Shown: piece by piece, positions 10,947-21,259 of the stretch
Numbering within the stretch: position 1 is the stretch's first letter
How the letters are laid out: every line of letters begins with the position of its first letter
Assembly: GCF_949987535.1 (NCBI RefSeq)
Contig: NC_080073.1
Coordinates: forward strand, 94,341,344 to 94,405,343
DNA from: Balaenoptera acutorostrata
Taxonomy: Eukaryota; Chordata; Mammalia; Artiodactyla; Balaenopteridae
Direction: 5' to 3'
Length of the DNA: 64,000 nt
Translations under genes and position numbers: made by a program
Notes under the pieces: model-generated
Database searches by the model: none
What the model saw: only the letters and a program-made list of their open reading frames with translations
What the model was told of the DNA's origin: nothing

Positions 10947-11592
10947 ACAGTGGGTAATTTTTACTTAAACATGCTCAAGATACTGTGGCAGAATAAAAAT
11001 CAAGTAGACATACATTCAGTAATTAAATCATTTAAAGTTTAGTGGAAAAAAAAGTCTAGTGAGTATATGCATACTTAAAATTTTTTTTTTCTGCATTTGA
11101 TTCTTTCTTCTATCCCATTAGACTGGTATGCTAATAACTGCTCTGTTTCATGATTGTGCCTCAAAGTTGCATGTTGATAGTAAGATACGCCTCGTGAAAG
11201 TTAGACTCTGGCTCAATTACTATTCAGTCCATGCCCATTTTCACCTGATAGTCCTGTGATTACCAGCATGTGTTTATGAGGAAATTGGCTAGAATCATTA
11301 GAGAAAAGAATGACAGTAGCTGTCTCAAATGGGGAGACCAAGCTCTTAATTTGATTGAAGGGATGACCTTTCTGTGTGTTGGCCTCCCTCTGAGCCCTGT
11401 TGAATAAAACCAGACCTGCCTTTTGAGCTGGCTGGTGGTAGCTGTGTAATTCTCATAAAACAATGCAAAATTTGATGTTCTTAAAGTTTAGATTTCAGTG
11501 CATGGGCACTTTCAGGTGGAATTATGTTTTAAAGCCATTCGTTCTGTTTCTCATTTTGGATTTCTTCTTTTGCACCCCCTGGACCATTGCAG

Positions 11593-11707
11593 GAGGATCG
11601 TGCAGCAGATCACCAGGGTGGTCCATTCAAGCTGCAGATTTGTCTGTCATCTTCGGACAGCAGGCTCGTCCTCCACAGCCACTGCAGGAAAGCGCGTCAC
11701 CCATCAG
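11593..11707 (+). CDS. Candidate internal exon of 115 bp
   Basis: The left end is an acceptor, ATTGCAG, preceded by a pyrimidine-rich stretch (TTTCTTCTTTTGCACCCCCT). The right end is a good donor, CAG|GTGAGA. All three plus frames are open across it. Joined to the phase-0 donor at 6306, translation continues as EDRAADHQGGPFKLQICLSS and stays open to the donor, leaving phase 1. The higher GC content than the flanks also suggests an exon. I do not recognise any encoded peptide. It could equally be a non-coding leader exon, a cassette exon or chance. Confidence 0.3.
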
Positions 11708-12437
11708 GTGAGAGTTTTGCGATGCTCTCTAGTTTCCATCTGAGGATAAAGTCTGACCTGGGAAAATCGCCTACTAGCCGTACTTTAGCACTTTGTAGAC
11801 TGTTTAAGATAATTGTTCTTTGCAAACTGTATTGTGTGGGAAATTGAGAAATCGCCAAGAGAGGTTTCTTTAAAGCTCGGATTAGAGTATTTCTCTTTTT
11901 GATTTATTTGGTTTATGAAGTAGTCTACCTCTGACTTTGTGGATGGTCGATTATCGTGTGTGTTGGGCTGGAACCTGATCATTTTAATTGTCACCTGTAC
12001 ATCAAGCTGGTGAGAATGTTTTGCTACCAAATGGTTATCTTAAGTCACGTTTTAGGTTATTGTGGTGGTATGACCCTTGTGTAGGGAGACGGGATCGTTT
12101 GTTCGGTAGCAACCTGTATTTGTTGGATCTCGAATTTCTCTGTGTCTGTTTGGATTTTACAACTTCCTGATTTCTTCATGTACAGTAAATTTTTCTCATC
12201 TGGAGAGTCATGCAGACCCAGGGTGGATGCAGGGTTGATGACTCATGGTTCTCTGTTAAAGGGAAGACAAGAGGAGAGTGCCTACATGAAATCAGGAGAC
12301 CATGGAAGTTAGTTAGAAGTTGGGGCAATAAGGGCTTGGGAACACTGGTATTCGCAACCGGAGGAGATTGTGAAATAGATCCCTTCTCTCTGTTTGCCTT
12401 GGGAGTAGTCCTGCTCCAAGCTGTGGAAATAGACTAG

Positions 12438-12560
12438 TTCAGAGGTTCCCGAGCCTGGCTGGGCACCAGAATCACCGGGAGAGGTTAAAAAAAAATAGAA
12501 TAGGGGCTCCACCCTAGATCTACTGAATCAAAATGAACCTTAATGGTCTCTTGGAGTCAT
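12438..12560 (+). mobile_element. hAT-Charlie MITE fragment, MER5A-like
   Basis: CAGAGGTTCCCGAGCCTGGC followed by GGGCACCAGAATCACCGGGA and a CTCCACCC... CTACTGAATCA block is the usual order of MER5A: left terminal repeat, 'AGAATCACC' motif, then internal CCCACCC. The right terminal repeat is not clear, so the copy is degenerate or truncated. Non-coding and ancient. Confidence 0.65.
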
Positions 12561-12847
12561 ACTGATGTTCCACAGCTTTGGCAAAGGCTGGATCAGGTGG
12601 TCTCTGGGCAGCTCTTCCTGAGTCATTTTGGATTTCCTTCCTTGGTGAGATGCACAGTCCACTTTTACCAAACCTCACATACAAAACTCTGGATTTTCAG
12701 CTGATGTTTAAGAGGTGAATACTTGCTTTATCAAAATGTTCATTTTGAAACTGATCCAGTAGATTTCTTTAAATAAAGAACCGCCCCCCGCCAACCCCGG
12801 GCTTCTAAGATCCAGTTTTTAACTTCCATATAAATTCCATGGTATTT

Positions 12848-13060
12848 GAGATAAGAGCGCAGGGCTCTGGAACCAGCCTGTCTGAATTTAAAATCTAGAG
12901 CTGCCACTGTGAACTTGGGCAGCCCTGTAACCTTCCTATTCCTCAGTTTCTTCTGTGTAAGATGGAGATAATATTAGACGTTTCTCTAGGGCTGCTGTGA
13001 GGATGGAATGACGTAATATTTGTACACTGAGCAGAATAGTACCTGGTATATGGTTTATGA
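12848..13060 (+). mobile_element. MIR SINE, sense orientation
   Basis: Carries the ordered MIR landmarks: GGGCTCTGGAACCAGCCTG, CTGCCACTGTGAACTTGGGC, CCTCAGTTTCTTCTGTGTAA, GATGGAGATAATATTAG and GAATAGTACCTGGTATATGG. Diverged throughout, as expected for a repeat that spread before the placental radiation. No coding role. Confidence 0.85.
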
Positions 13061-13344
13061 TCCATGAACCTGTGCTGTCACTGTGAACCTGTGACTTGTC
13101 TTGACAGGGTGATTGTAATGTTCTTATTTGGTTATGGTTGCTTCTCAACCATACATGACTCGGAATAAGTAAATATCCCTGTACCTTGGTCTTTGGACCA
13201 ACATTGTAGATATTTGCAGCCCTGCAAAGCCAACGGGCCTTTTATTTATTTTTCTGAACTTTGTGTTAGTCTACCTTGATTCCTGATGCAGGTTGCCTAT
13301 GTATTGTTTTTATACTGTAGGATGAACTGCTGAGTTGCAGGCAT

Positions 13345-13358
13345 AAGTGACGTCACTT
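13345..13358 (+). promoter_or_regulatory. Full palindromic CRE (CREB/ATF) site
   Basis: AAGTGACGTCACTT is a perfect 14-nt palindrome containing the full consensus TGACGTCA at 13348-13355. Full CREs with an intact CpG are rare outside promoters because methylated CpG decays. The site stands alone in putative intron, so a role as an enhancer element is only an inference. Confidence 0.45.
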
Positions 13359-13716
13359 GTGGTCTGAGTAAAAACACACACATACCTGAATGCCGGAAGT
13401 ACTGTGCCTCAGAAAGGGGGGTCAGTAAAGTCCTACTGGGGGGCAAGGCAGGGGAGAGAGGAAGTTATCATACACATTCTATCCTTGTGAAATATGGAAC
13501 TGAGTACTTTACATTTTATGGGCTGTGGGTTGGGGAAAGCGTCTTTCAAAGGAGATAGAACAACTCTAGAATTCTGTGCAGAGTTAAGTCTCATAAGGCC
13601 TACAAGTGTCAGCTCCGTTGAAAGGGGTGCGATGTCTTATTGCTAATTTCTCTCTTAGGGGTATTATCCATTTTAGGCAGAAAATCCTCACCTTGAAGTT
13701 TTGGGGGAAGTGGCTT

Positions 13717-13747
13717 AATTGCATATGTGGTTAACACATATGCAATT
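13717..13747 (+). repeat. 31-nt near-perfect palindrome
   Basis: AATTGCATATGTG and CACATATGCAATT are exact reverse complements around the 5-nt centre GTTAA. The arms contain ATTGCATA and TATGCAAT, which resemble octamer/POU or C/EBP half sites. May be a cruciform or the footprint of template switching. Confidence 0.8.
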
Positions 13748-14279
13748 TTTTTTAACCTGTGGTGTTTAAAGAGAATCATGTGTTAAAACAGGAATGTCTC
13801 AAGAATTTATTGTGAAAAAAACGGGCAGCAAACAGTCCTATCTCTTGGTCAGTATGTGTAGCTTATTGAGAAGAGATCCAGGTTTTTATAGTACATAGTA
13901 CAGTATATTAAGTGTCATAGGAATACTCATATTACTGACAAAGCAGTGCAGAGTCACCTTGAGTTTTAAGCAGCTGACATTTCCTAGGATCGCATTTAAA
14001 GGAAGCTTATAAGCATTAGCTAAATGTTTTGCATAAATAATGGCCTCGTTACAGTCCTCACAATTGATGGCTAAATGTAAGCAAGGAAACAGTATCATTC
14101 ATGTTGTACTCTGTTATACTCATTAAGGTTTTTTCTTTTTTAAGAAAAATAAAACCTAGATTACAGTTATTTCTGGTTCTAGCTATTTTATTAATACAAT
14201 ACAGCTATAGCAGTTTATGACCTACCTCATTTACAGGCACGGTCTATGTAAAGAAATGATTCATTCATTTATTCACTGT

Positions 14280-14296
14280 GTTTTTTTTTTTTTTTT
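14280..14296 (+). repeat. Poly-T tract
   Basis: About 17 consecutive T bases, not flanked by a retroelement body that I can recognise. Confidence 0.85.
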
Positions 14297-14429
14297 ACTA
14301 CTGCACAGAGTGAGTAAGAGCTACTAGGAGGAGGTTATATTCTTCGTGGTCAAGTAGGGGGAAGAAGAAATTCTCTGAAATAGCTAATACAAAGCAGAAT
14401 GGGGTGGGTTGTACTTACCGGGGCAGGTT

Positions 14430-15025
14430 CTAACACAGAAGGAATTCAGGAGAATGATGCTGAGTAGGATGATGGGGAAAGACTTGGAGGAGGAGGGACA
14501 ATTTGAGTTGAACTCTGAAGACTGGTTAGCATTTCTGTGGGAAGAGATGGATAGAGTGTGAGGATGACTGTTTCAGTGCGAGGGCCATAACAAGCAAGTG
14601 CATGGTATGTAATTGATGAGGCCATCGTGGCAGAAGCCCAGGTGCTGGTGGACATCTGAGTTGCTGGAGTCCGGCAGACAGTAGAGTGTGGGAATAAGAT
14701 TACTGAGAGATCTGGTCTGGAGATAAATTTGGAGGAGCCGTTGGCATGAAAGTGATCTTCGAGATTGGGCTTTGGGTTCTTGTGCCTGGCAGGAAGTTTG
14801 ACAGGCAGGCGGGATGAGTATATTTCAGTGATGACGTCAGCCAGAGTGGAATATGTAGAGGGAAGTAAGAGACAGTGGAGGCAGCAGAAATGGAGCATTG
14901 CCGTGGCACAGCCTTTGTATGTTTCCTGTTTAAGACCTGGGGTGAAGGGAGGGAGGATGGAGAAATTGGGATGATGCACGGGGTGGGTAATGTTGGGGGG
15001 GGCGTCTTCCCTAGACACTCAGGCA
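14430..15025 (-). mobile_element. Probable LINE2 fragment, antisense
   Basis: Purine-rich text with GGAGGAGGGACAATTTGAGT, GAAGAGATGGATAGAG, and TCTGGTCTGGAGATAAATTTG resembles the reverse complement of the L2 3' half. The absence of stops on the minus strand (14446-15018) follows from pyrimidine-rich composition and not from a gene. Family assignment is by look only. Confidence 0.4.
14832..14839 (+). promoter_or_regulatory. Second full CRE core, TGACGTCA
   Basis: TGACGTCA in the context GTGATGACGTCAGCC, 1.5 kb from the palindromic CRE at 13348. It lies inside the probable L2 fragment, so it could be repeat-derived. Function is inferred only. Confidence 0.35.
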
Positions 15026-15467
15026 CCTTGGCAACTCAGGGCTGAGCTTTAGCTCAATGAAATCTTATTGAAACCTTTATTCTTTAAGACCTTTAAAAAA
15101 AATAGAAACTTGAGCTAATTTTAGCCAGATCTAACGTCTGTGTATGAAAATGAATGCTGCTTTTGAAATTCAGCACATGCAGTATCTCTTTTCATTTAAA
15201 CAAATGATCCCTCTATTTTCCTCTAAACAGTTTTATTAAGAAGATTTTCAGTGAAGCCCTGGACACACTGACAACGATTCCAGCTTTGCCTTTGATCTTT
15301 TCCACCGTGGATTTATTTATCTCATGTGATATGCGTAAATCACATTGTGCCACCTACTTGACTCTGGAGCAATTGTTCATTTGTGGCAATTCATTTATTG
15401 TACTTTGATAAATCACATTAATATGGGCGTGTTTCATAACTTTAGTGTGGACTCCTAAATGTTATTT

Positions 15468-15524
15468 GAGTGTGTGTGTGTTTGTGTGTATATGTGTGTG
15501 TATATATATACATATATATATATT
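15468..15524 (+). repeat. (TG)n/(TA)n microsatellite
   Basis: TGTGTGTGTGTTTGTGTGTA passes into TATATATATACATATATATA. Compound dinucleotide tract, probably polymorphic in length. Confidence 0.9.
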
Positions 15525-15964
15525 TCCAGCTACTAGTCACAGCTTTCTGGACAATTTGGCTTTTCATTTATACTTTATAGAAAATGTAGAGTTAGTGAGC
15601 CTTGGCTCTGGGGAGAAAGACTGCATAGCTCAAAGTGAAGGAGAAAGCGGGACATTATCTGGTTATATTGCTATTATTGGGGAGTCAGTCTTAATATAAT
15701 GAAGGAATATTTGAGAATTATTTAAGATTTTTTTTAACCTGAGTTATTTCGATGGGCTGTCTGTAGTCCCCTAAATGGCCCAGAATGAGGCTGTGACTTA
15801 CCTACCTTTCATAAAAGACAAGAAGGTTAGGACAGGAGTGACAGGAATGGAGAAAACAACTCAACAACTCCAGGGGGCAGACCATGCTGTCTGCGAAGAT
15901 TCAATGAGCATATAATATGTGAGAGGCATTATGCCAGCAAGACCCTAAAGGAAATATGGAGATG

Positions 15965-16155
15965 ATCAGATGATCAATAGTCCACACTTTCTGTGTATTA
16001 ACTCTTTTAATCCTCACTGCAATCCTTTGGGGTAGGCACTGCTATTATCTGCATTTCACAGGTGAGGAAACTGAAGCACAGAGAGGTTAAATCACTTGCC
16101 CAAGACTGCTCAGCTGTTAAGTGGTAGAGTCATGCTGGGACCCCAGCCTGTATTC

Positions 16156-16157
<2 letters not shown>
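15965..16157 (-). mobile_element. MIR SINE, antisense, left part
   Basis: TTATCTGCATTTCACAGGTG, AGGAAACTGAAGCACAGAGA, GGTTAAATCACTTGCCCAAG and GTGGTAGAGTCATGCTGGGA are the reverse complement of the MIR core. The element is interrupted by two CHR SINEs and resumes at 16797-16840. The 16 bases CCCAGCCTGTATTCTT at 16142-16157 are duplicated as CCCAGTCTGTATTCTT at 16797-16812, the target-site duplication of the insertion. Confidence 0.85.
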
Positions 16158-16187
<30 letters not shown>

Positions 16188-16502
16188 TTTTTGGCTGCAT
16201 TGGGTCTTCGTTGCTGCGCGCGGGCTTTCTCTAGTTGTGGCGAGCGGGGGCTACTCTTCGTTGTGGTGCGCGGGCTTCTCATTGTGGTGGCTTCTCTTGT
16301 TGTGGAGCATGGGCTCTAGGCGTGCAGGCTTCAGTAGTTGTGGCACGTGGGCTCAGTAGTTGTGGCACGCGGACTTCAGTAGTTGTGGCACACGGGCTTA
16401 GTTGCTCCATGGCACGTGGAATCTTCCTGGACCAGGGCTCAAAGCCGTGTTCCCGGCATTGGCAGGCGGATTCTTAACCACTGCGCCACCAGGGAAGCCC
16501 CC
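16158..16502 (-). mobile_element. CHR SINE copy 1, antisense
   Basis: Read on the minus strand, it starts with the tRNA-derived head GGGCTTCCCTGGTGGCGCAG and includes the B box-like GGTTAAGAATCCGCCTGCC. It then has the family-specific body with ACAACTACTG repeats, and ends in an AAATAAATAAA tail with poly-A (poly-T at 16156-16172 on plus). This is the SINE family characteristic of cetaceans and hippos. It is placed head to tail with a second copy. The open frames across it are shadows. Confidence 0.92.
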
Positions 16503-16796
16503 CGCCTTTTAAAAAATTTTATTTATTTATTTTTGGCTGCGTTGGCTCTTCATTGCTGCGCGTGGGCTTTCTCTAGTTGCGGCGAGCGGGGGCTACTCTT
16601 CGTTGCGGTGCGCGGGCTTCTCATTGTGGTGGCTTCTCTTGTTGCGGAGCATGGGCTGTAGGTGCACCGGCTTCAGTAGTTGTGGCTCGCAGGCTTAGTT
16701 ACTCTGCGGCATGTGGGATCTTCCCGGACCAAGGCTCGAACCCGTGTCCCCTGCATTGACATGCGGATTCTTAACCACTGTGCCATCAGGGAATCC
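16503..16796 (-). mobile_element. CHR SINE copy 2, antisense, tandem with copy 1
   Basis: Same family and orientation as the preceding copy, with head GGGATTCCCTGATGGCACAG on the minus strand and the tail AAATAAATAAAATTTTTTAA. Only one target duplication pair surrounds both copies, so copy 1 most simply inserted into the A-rich tail of copy 2. Sequence differences between the two copies show that they are not a recent duplication of one element. Confidence 0.92.
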
Positions 16797-16840
16797 CCCA
16801 GTCTGTATTCTTAACTGCTGCCATGCATTGTCTCTCAAGC
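16797..16840 (-). mobile_element. MIR remainder after the SINE pair
   Basis: Begins with the second copy of the target duplication (CCCAGTCTGTATTCTT) and continues TAACTGCTGCCATGCATTGT, the reverse complement of the MIR 5' end. It completes the MIR interrupted at 16157. Confidence 0.7.
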
Positions 16841-17162
16841 CCTCAGCTCCTTCTGTAAGGCAAGGTGTGCCCAGGAGTAGTATTTAAGGACCCACAGCAG
16901 AGGTGCGGCCAGCTCTCAGAGGTCAGGATCAGAGAAGGTTCATGGACGATGAGCCCTCCTTTTCCAGGCGTGCCTGTCTGTTCAGGGTCACATACAGGCT
17001 GTCTTTGCTGTGTTGTTTCCCTTTCTTTCACTCTTTGTCCTCCTCCCTGAGATTCCTACGTACTTTCAATAATTATTAATTGAAGAAAATGATGACCATG
17101 GCATATGCTTATCTGTGTTTCAGGGGATTGGCTTAAGTTGGGCTCCAAATGTTTGGTGTCCA

Positions 17163-17218
17163 GTGATGAACTTTTGACTCTTGAAAGCGAGGTGATGAAC
17201 TTTTGACTCTTGAAAGCG
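17163..17218 (+). repeat. 29-bp tandem duplication
   Basis: The unit GTGATGAACTTTTGACTCTT plus GAAAGCGAG occurs at 17163-17191 and again, without its last two bases, at 17192-17218. The copies are identical, so the duplication is recent or under correction. Not part of a recognised repeat. Confidence 0.9.
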
Positions 17219-17594
17219 TTTTACTGGGTCAGTGCTCAGTTTGCAAGGTTTGGCAGATAGGAACTATTTCTCTCTGCAGTTTGATAGATGGTGGGTGGCA
17301 CCCAATCCAACTCAAAGAACAAAACATAGGGTGAAAGGAGGTCACACTTAAGTCAGGGAGGCCATCGGGAAGCTCAGAGCTTGTATCCCCTCCCCTCCTT
17401 CCCCCCCCCCACTTCTGCCCCTCCTGTCCCTTCACCTCTGGTCCCTGCCCCTCCCAGGCTCATTTTCTCACCTTCACTGGACCAGTGATGAGTCTTGACC
17501 AACTCATGTCAAAAGGATAGAGAAGAAAGATCACTTTTCTCTTAGGCTGCCCAGGGAGAACTAAGAGTTTCTTTCTTACAGTTGAAGAGTGTAA

Positions 17595-17700
17595 GTGATG
17601 ATCATTTTGTAACGTGTAGAACCATCAAATCACTCTGTTGTGCCCTTGGAGCTAACAGAGTGTTGTAGGTCAATTATACTTCCATAAAAGAAAGAAAATT
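17595..17700 (+). mobile_element. Ancient L1M 3' end fragment, sense
   Basis: AACGTGTAGAACCATCAAAT, then TGTTGTAGGTCAATTATACT and TCCATAAAAGAAAG, match the general form of L1M 3' ends (...GTCAATTATACTTCAATAAAA). Short and diverged. Confidence 0.5.
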
Positions 17701-18329
17701 ACCAAGGATGTTTTTTAAAAAAATGTCTTCAGAGGCAAGTCTTGCTTTATAGACACACAGAACAGGAGGATTTGGGATTTACCCTCTGTGCACACGTGGA
17801 TGGCAGCCCCAGCCTTCATCCGAGCTGTGATCATACGTGATGCATTTTATTTACAGATTAGGAGGCTCTGACTCTGACATATGACTAACGGGGAAGCTCC
17901 TCCCTTGCAGCAGTTGTATGTCATCTGCTTCAGAGAACTAATTGCTTGGCAATTCCCCTTTGGTAATTCCCTCTTTATTTTCTGATGAGTTACTTAACAG
18001 TGACGGGCTTGTTGAGCGGAGCGTTGAGTTTAATGTGTGCTCCAGAAACTCCACTGTAGGCCTGGGGGATATGTTTTTCGAATTCTGTTTAGCTTTACTG
18101 AAGGAACACTGAAACCATTATATGGCCTGTTAATATTTCACTCAATACGAGGTTAAACGCTGAGCGGTGTGCAATTTTCCAAAAGAAATCAAAACCAGGC
18201 TTCTTTTTTTCAGTGTGCCCCTGTGCATTCGAAAATTATTAAAAAGGAATTTAATATTCATAGAATGTTTAATCCTTTTTTTCAAAATAAGATTTCAAAT
18301 GGAGTAGCTTTCCAGGACACCACAGCGTG

Positions 18330-18530
18330 AGTGGGGTGTGGTAGAAAGCTGTTGGGCGGGCTTTGGGGAGACCGAGTTTCTTTTAACTGCCTTGCTGCAA
18401 GGTGAGGTGGACCACCCGCTCTACCTTGCTGGGCCTCAGTTTCTCCATTTACAGGAAAGAAAGCGGGTGAAAGAAGTGATCACTCGGACCTCTTCTATCT
18501 CTAACACGGCACAGTTCCGTGAATAGATTT
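18330..18530 (+). mobile_element. Probable diverged MIR, sense
   Basis: GGGCCTCAGTTTCTCCATTTACAG is the MIR 'CCTCAGTTTCCTCATCTGTA' landmark; the preceding text fits the MIR core weakly. The rest is too diverged for a firm call. Confidence 0.4.
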
Positions 18531-19204
18531 TATTGTAATTCTTCCTCTCGGTTCCCCCCACCCTCCCCCAGAGACCTTTGCTCTGTCAAACATCATTTGC
18601 TGTTGTTTGACTTTGTTCGGTTTTGTATTTAATTAGAATTTACATTTTCAGCTATTATTGTGTCATTATTTATAAAGTAAGTCATCAGGGGTGCCTAAAA
18701 TCATTTATCACCCCATCTCTATTAGTTCCGTACCTTACTGCTTCCTCGGCTCCTTTTTCCTCTTCTTGCTACCATGCCCCAAACAACATCCATTTCTGGA
18801 GTGGCTGTGTTATCACTGGAAGGAATCTTTCTGCTAATTATGGAATAATTTTTTGTAAGGAGAGTGCAGAAGCTCTGCTCTTTGCAGTAGCATCGAGGGT
18901 CACATTCTGCTTTTAATTTACAAGTAGAAATCCTTTGGATGTCGTTTGGTTTTACCTGCAGGTGCAGATTTGAGGCTCGAGGTAATTCCTTTTTTCTTCC
19001 GCATCAACTTTCCCAGTTGGTGTGCATAGCATTACTTTGTCCTTTTGGTTCCTTTGTAAACCGTTCATACTGATGTCTCTTGACTCATTGAGTAGTGTTT
19101 TTCGGCAGCCAGTGCAAATAGAAGAGGTGACATTTAAGCGTGTTTCGTTTTGTTGTTTTGTTTGTTTCATAGGCAGAGAGGAAGGGAGGAGGCAATAGGG
19201 GTGT

Positions 19205-19415
19205 TAAAAGTGAGGGCTTTGAAGACAGGGAGGTTAAAATTTGAATTCTGGCCCTGGCTCCTTAGTTGTGTCCCAGGCCACATTTCTTAAATCTGTGATC
19301 CTCAGTTTTCTCATCTGTAAAATGGGGATGATGACAAGGTCTATCTTACAGGATTGCTGGAAGGATCAAATGAGCATTCACTGTATATTGCCTGTGGTAG
19401 GATCTCAGTACATAA
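19205..19415 (+). mobile_element. MIR SINE, sense
   Basis: Contains GAATTCTGGCCCTGGCTCC, CTCAGTTTTCTCATCTGTAA, AATGGGGATGATGACAAGG and GGATTGCTGGAAGGATCAAA in the expected MIR order. Confidence 0.85.
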
Positions 19416-19689
19416 TTTAAAGAAAAGAAAGGAGAGGAAAGTATAGAATTTAAGGGCTGGGAAAAAAAAAACAAGAACTAAGGAAAGAGTTGTATCTTTG
19501 GGGGTACTCAGGGTAGGAGGAGCCCTTCACAGCCCTTTGTGGGCAGGTTTGAATTCCAGACGGACCACTGAAACTTGGGAGAGCCTGGACTGCCTTCCCT
19601 GTTCTGGGTGTGATGTTCTACTGAAGGTCGACCTGCTCCACAGAAGAGGGTGTTAGTTGCTGTGCAATGGATAGAAATATTACATTTTA

Positions 19690-20330
19690 AACATCTTTTG
19701 TCTATTCTTTACTACAGTAAGAGAAAACCAATGAAAGCAAAAGTTCCCTTTGATTCCACCATCCCAGTCCATAAGTCACTATTAGGTGTTGTGTTTTAGT
19801 TCTTGACAATTTAACATATATTTTCACTTTTGCTTTTTCCATTTAGCATAAACATTCTGATTTGCAACCTAGACTGTACAGTTATCCTTTGCAAGGATTA
19901 TATAATATACCATCAAGTTGTTTTCTCTTAATTTAGGTTTTGTATTATTTGTGGGCATTCGAGTTGGTTCTAATTGTTTACTATTATAAAACTGCAGTGA
20001 TTACCTTTGTACACTTAAGTATTTTCTTAGGATACAATCACATCAGAAGGCTTATTCCTAGATGGAGGGGCCTTGCTCTGAACTGCTTTCTAAAAGACAA
20101 CATTTACATTGTTACTGATGATATATGACTATGTCTTGCTTCAACCTGATTAATTGTGGGACTTATTCTTTTTTGGCTAATTTAATAGGCTTCTTGGTTT
20201 TAAAATTTGCATTCCTTTGATCCCTCTCAGTCGCAGAACATTTCCATCTGTGTTTACTTACTGATTTTCTTTTATACAATTAGCAAGCGGGAGTCTTGAT
20301 AATTTCTCATCTGTGCCTGTGAGCTCTTTG
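19690..20330 (-). mobile_element. Ancient L1M-type LINE fragment, antisense
   Basis: Text such as ATTTGTGGGCATTCGAGTTG, GTTTACTATTATAAAACTGC, TTACCTTTGTACACTTAAGT and TTTTCTTAGGATACAATCAC is the reverse complement of the well-known L1M 3' region ('...GGTTGTTTCCAATTTTTGCTATTATAAACAATGC...'). Boundaries are approximate. Non-functional remnant. Confidence 0.55.
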
Positions 20331-20499
20331 TGTGCTCTAGAAATTGATCTTTCTTAAAGTCATATGTACTGCAGCTGTTTCCCCAGTCCGATTGTTTTTT
20401 ATTTGGATTCTCTGACTTTTTGTTGTATGAAAGTCCAAGATTTTCGATGATGTCTCTTTTCTTCTGTGATCATACCCAGGGCCAGCCTGGAAGGAAGAA

Positions 20500-21230
20500 G
20501 GGAGATGACTGCAGCTCACATTCTGCACCCGGCCGGCCAGCGGCTCGGCTTGGCTGGAATACTTCTCATTCTCAACTGCTCACCGCTCCCCTGTTGAACA
20601 CCAGGGAACCGCTCCCTGTTGAAACCCTAGTGCTTTTCTACTGCCGAGGGCCCCTTTCTACTTTCCTTCCCACCTGCTCCGCACTCCTTGACCTTGATCC
20701 ATCCTGGGCCAGTCTCCTAGATGTCTTGTCTCCTCTGCCCACCTTTGGGGCTCTCCGCCCTGTGTCGCTGACCCCCGTTTCTCTCGGGGAGCCCTGCCGT
20801 GGGGGCCGTGCTGGAGGCCTGGCAGTCTTCCTCACGTGGGCCTGGAGAGATCAGTCAGGAGTTCCAGGCTTGGCGAGGTTGAACCCTTCTTCGAGGATCC
20901 TGGGTTGGGCTCTTCACACCTTCCGCTCACTTAGTCCAACAGGCCACCTGCTGAGGAGTGAGCTTTGCGGGTTTGATTTTCATGCAGGTTAGACTGAGGG
21001 GCCCACTGCTGCCCGGCTTCCCTTGCTACTGTAGCTCTTCCCTGGAGAGAGCTCTGCGGGCAGGAGGGCGGGAGCAGTTTCCCGGGTATGGAGCTCTGGG
21101 GGAGTCTGGTCTCCAGGCCTGAACTGGGACCAGTGGCCCCGCTGGGTTGCAGTGGTTTAGGGTGTGCTGTCCCTCCTCAGTGGCCTTTCTCAATGGGCAC
21201 TTGTTCTGGTCCAACCTGTTTTCCTCTCTG
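20500..21230 (+). other. GC-rich intronic block with moderate CpG content
   Basis: Local GC and CpG content rise here (for example CACCCGGCCGGCCAGCGGCT at about 20528). A 190-codon plus frame covers 20420-20992, but its first codon is TTG and the product has no family features. It could be an intragenic CpG cluster or enhancer, or simply GC-rich old repeat. No exon signals strong enough to call. Confidence 0.35.
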
Positions 21231-21259
21231 AGGCCAAAATGAATATTTCTTACTCTTAG

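Noticed and set aside
14446..15018. 190-codon minus frame
   Set aside because: Pyrimidine-rich strand of a probable LINE2 fragment; serine/proline/threonine-rich low-complexity product.
16096..16759. Cys/Trp/Gly-rich frames repeated at 16-16.7, 29.2-30.1 and 57.2-57.6 kb
   Set aside because: All are translations of CHR SINE copies, which explains why the same peptides recur.
20420..20992. 190-codon plus frame
   Set aside because: First codon is TTG, no domain, no splice context; explained by GC-rich composition.
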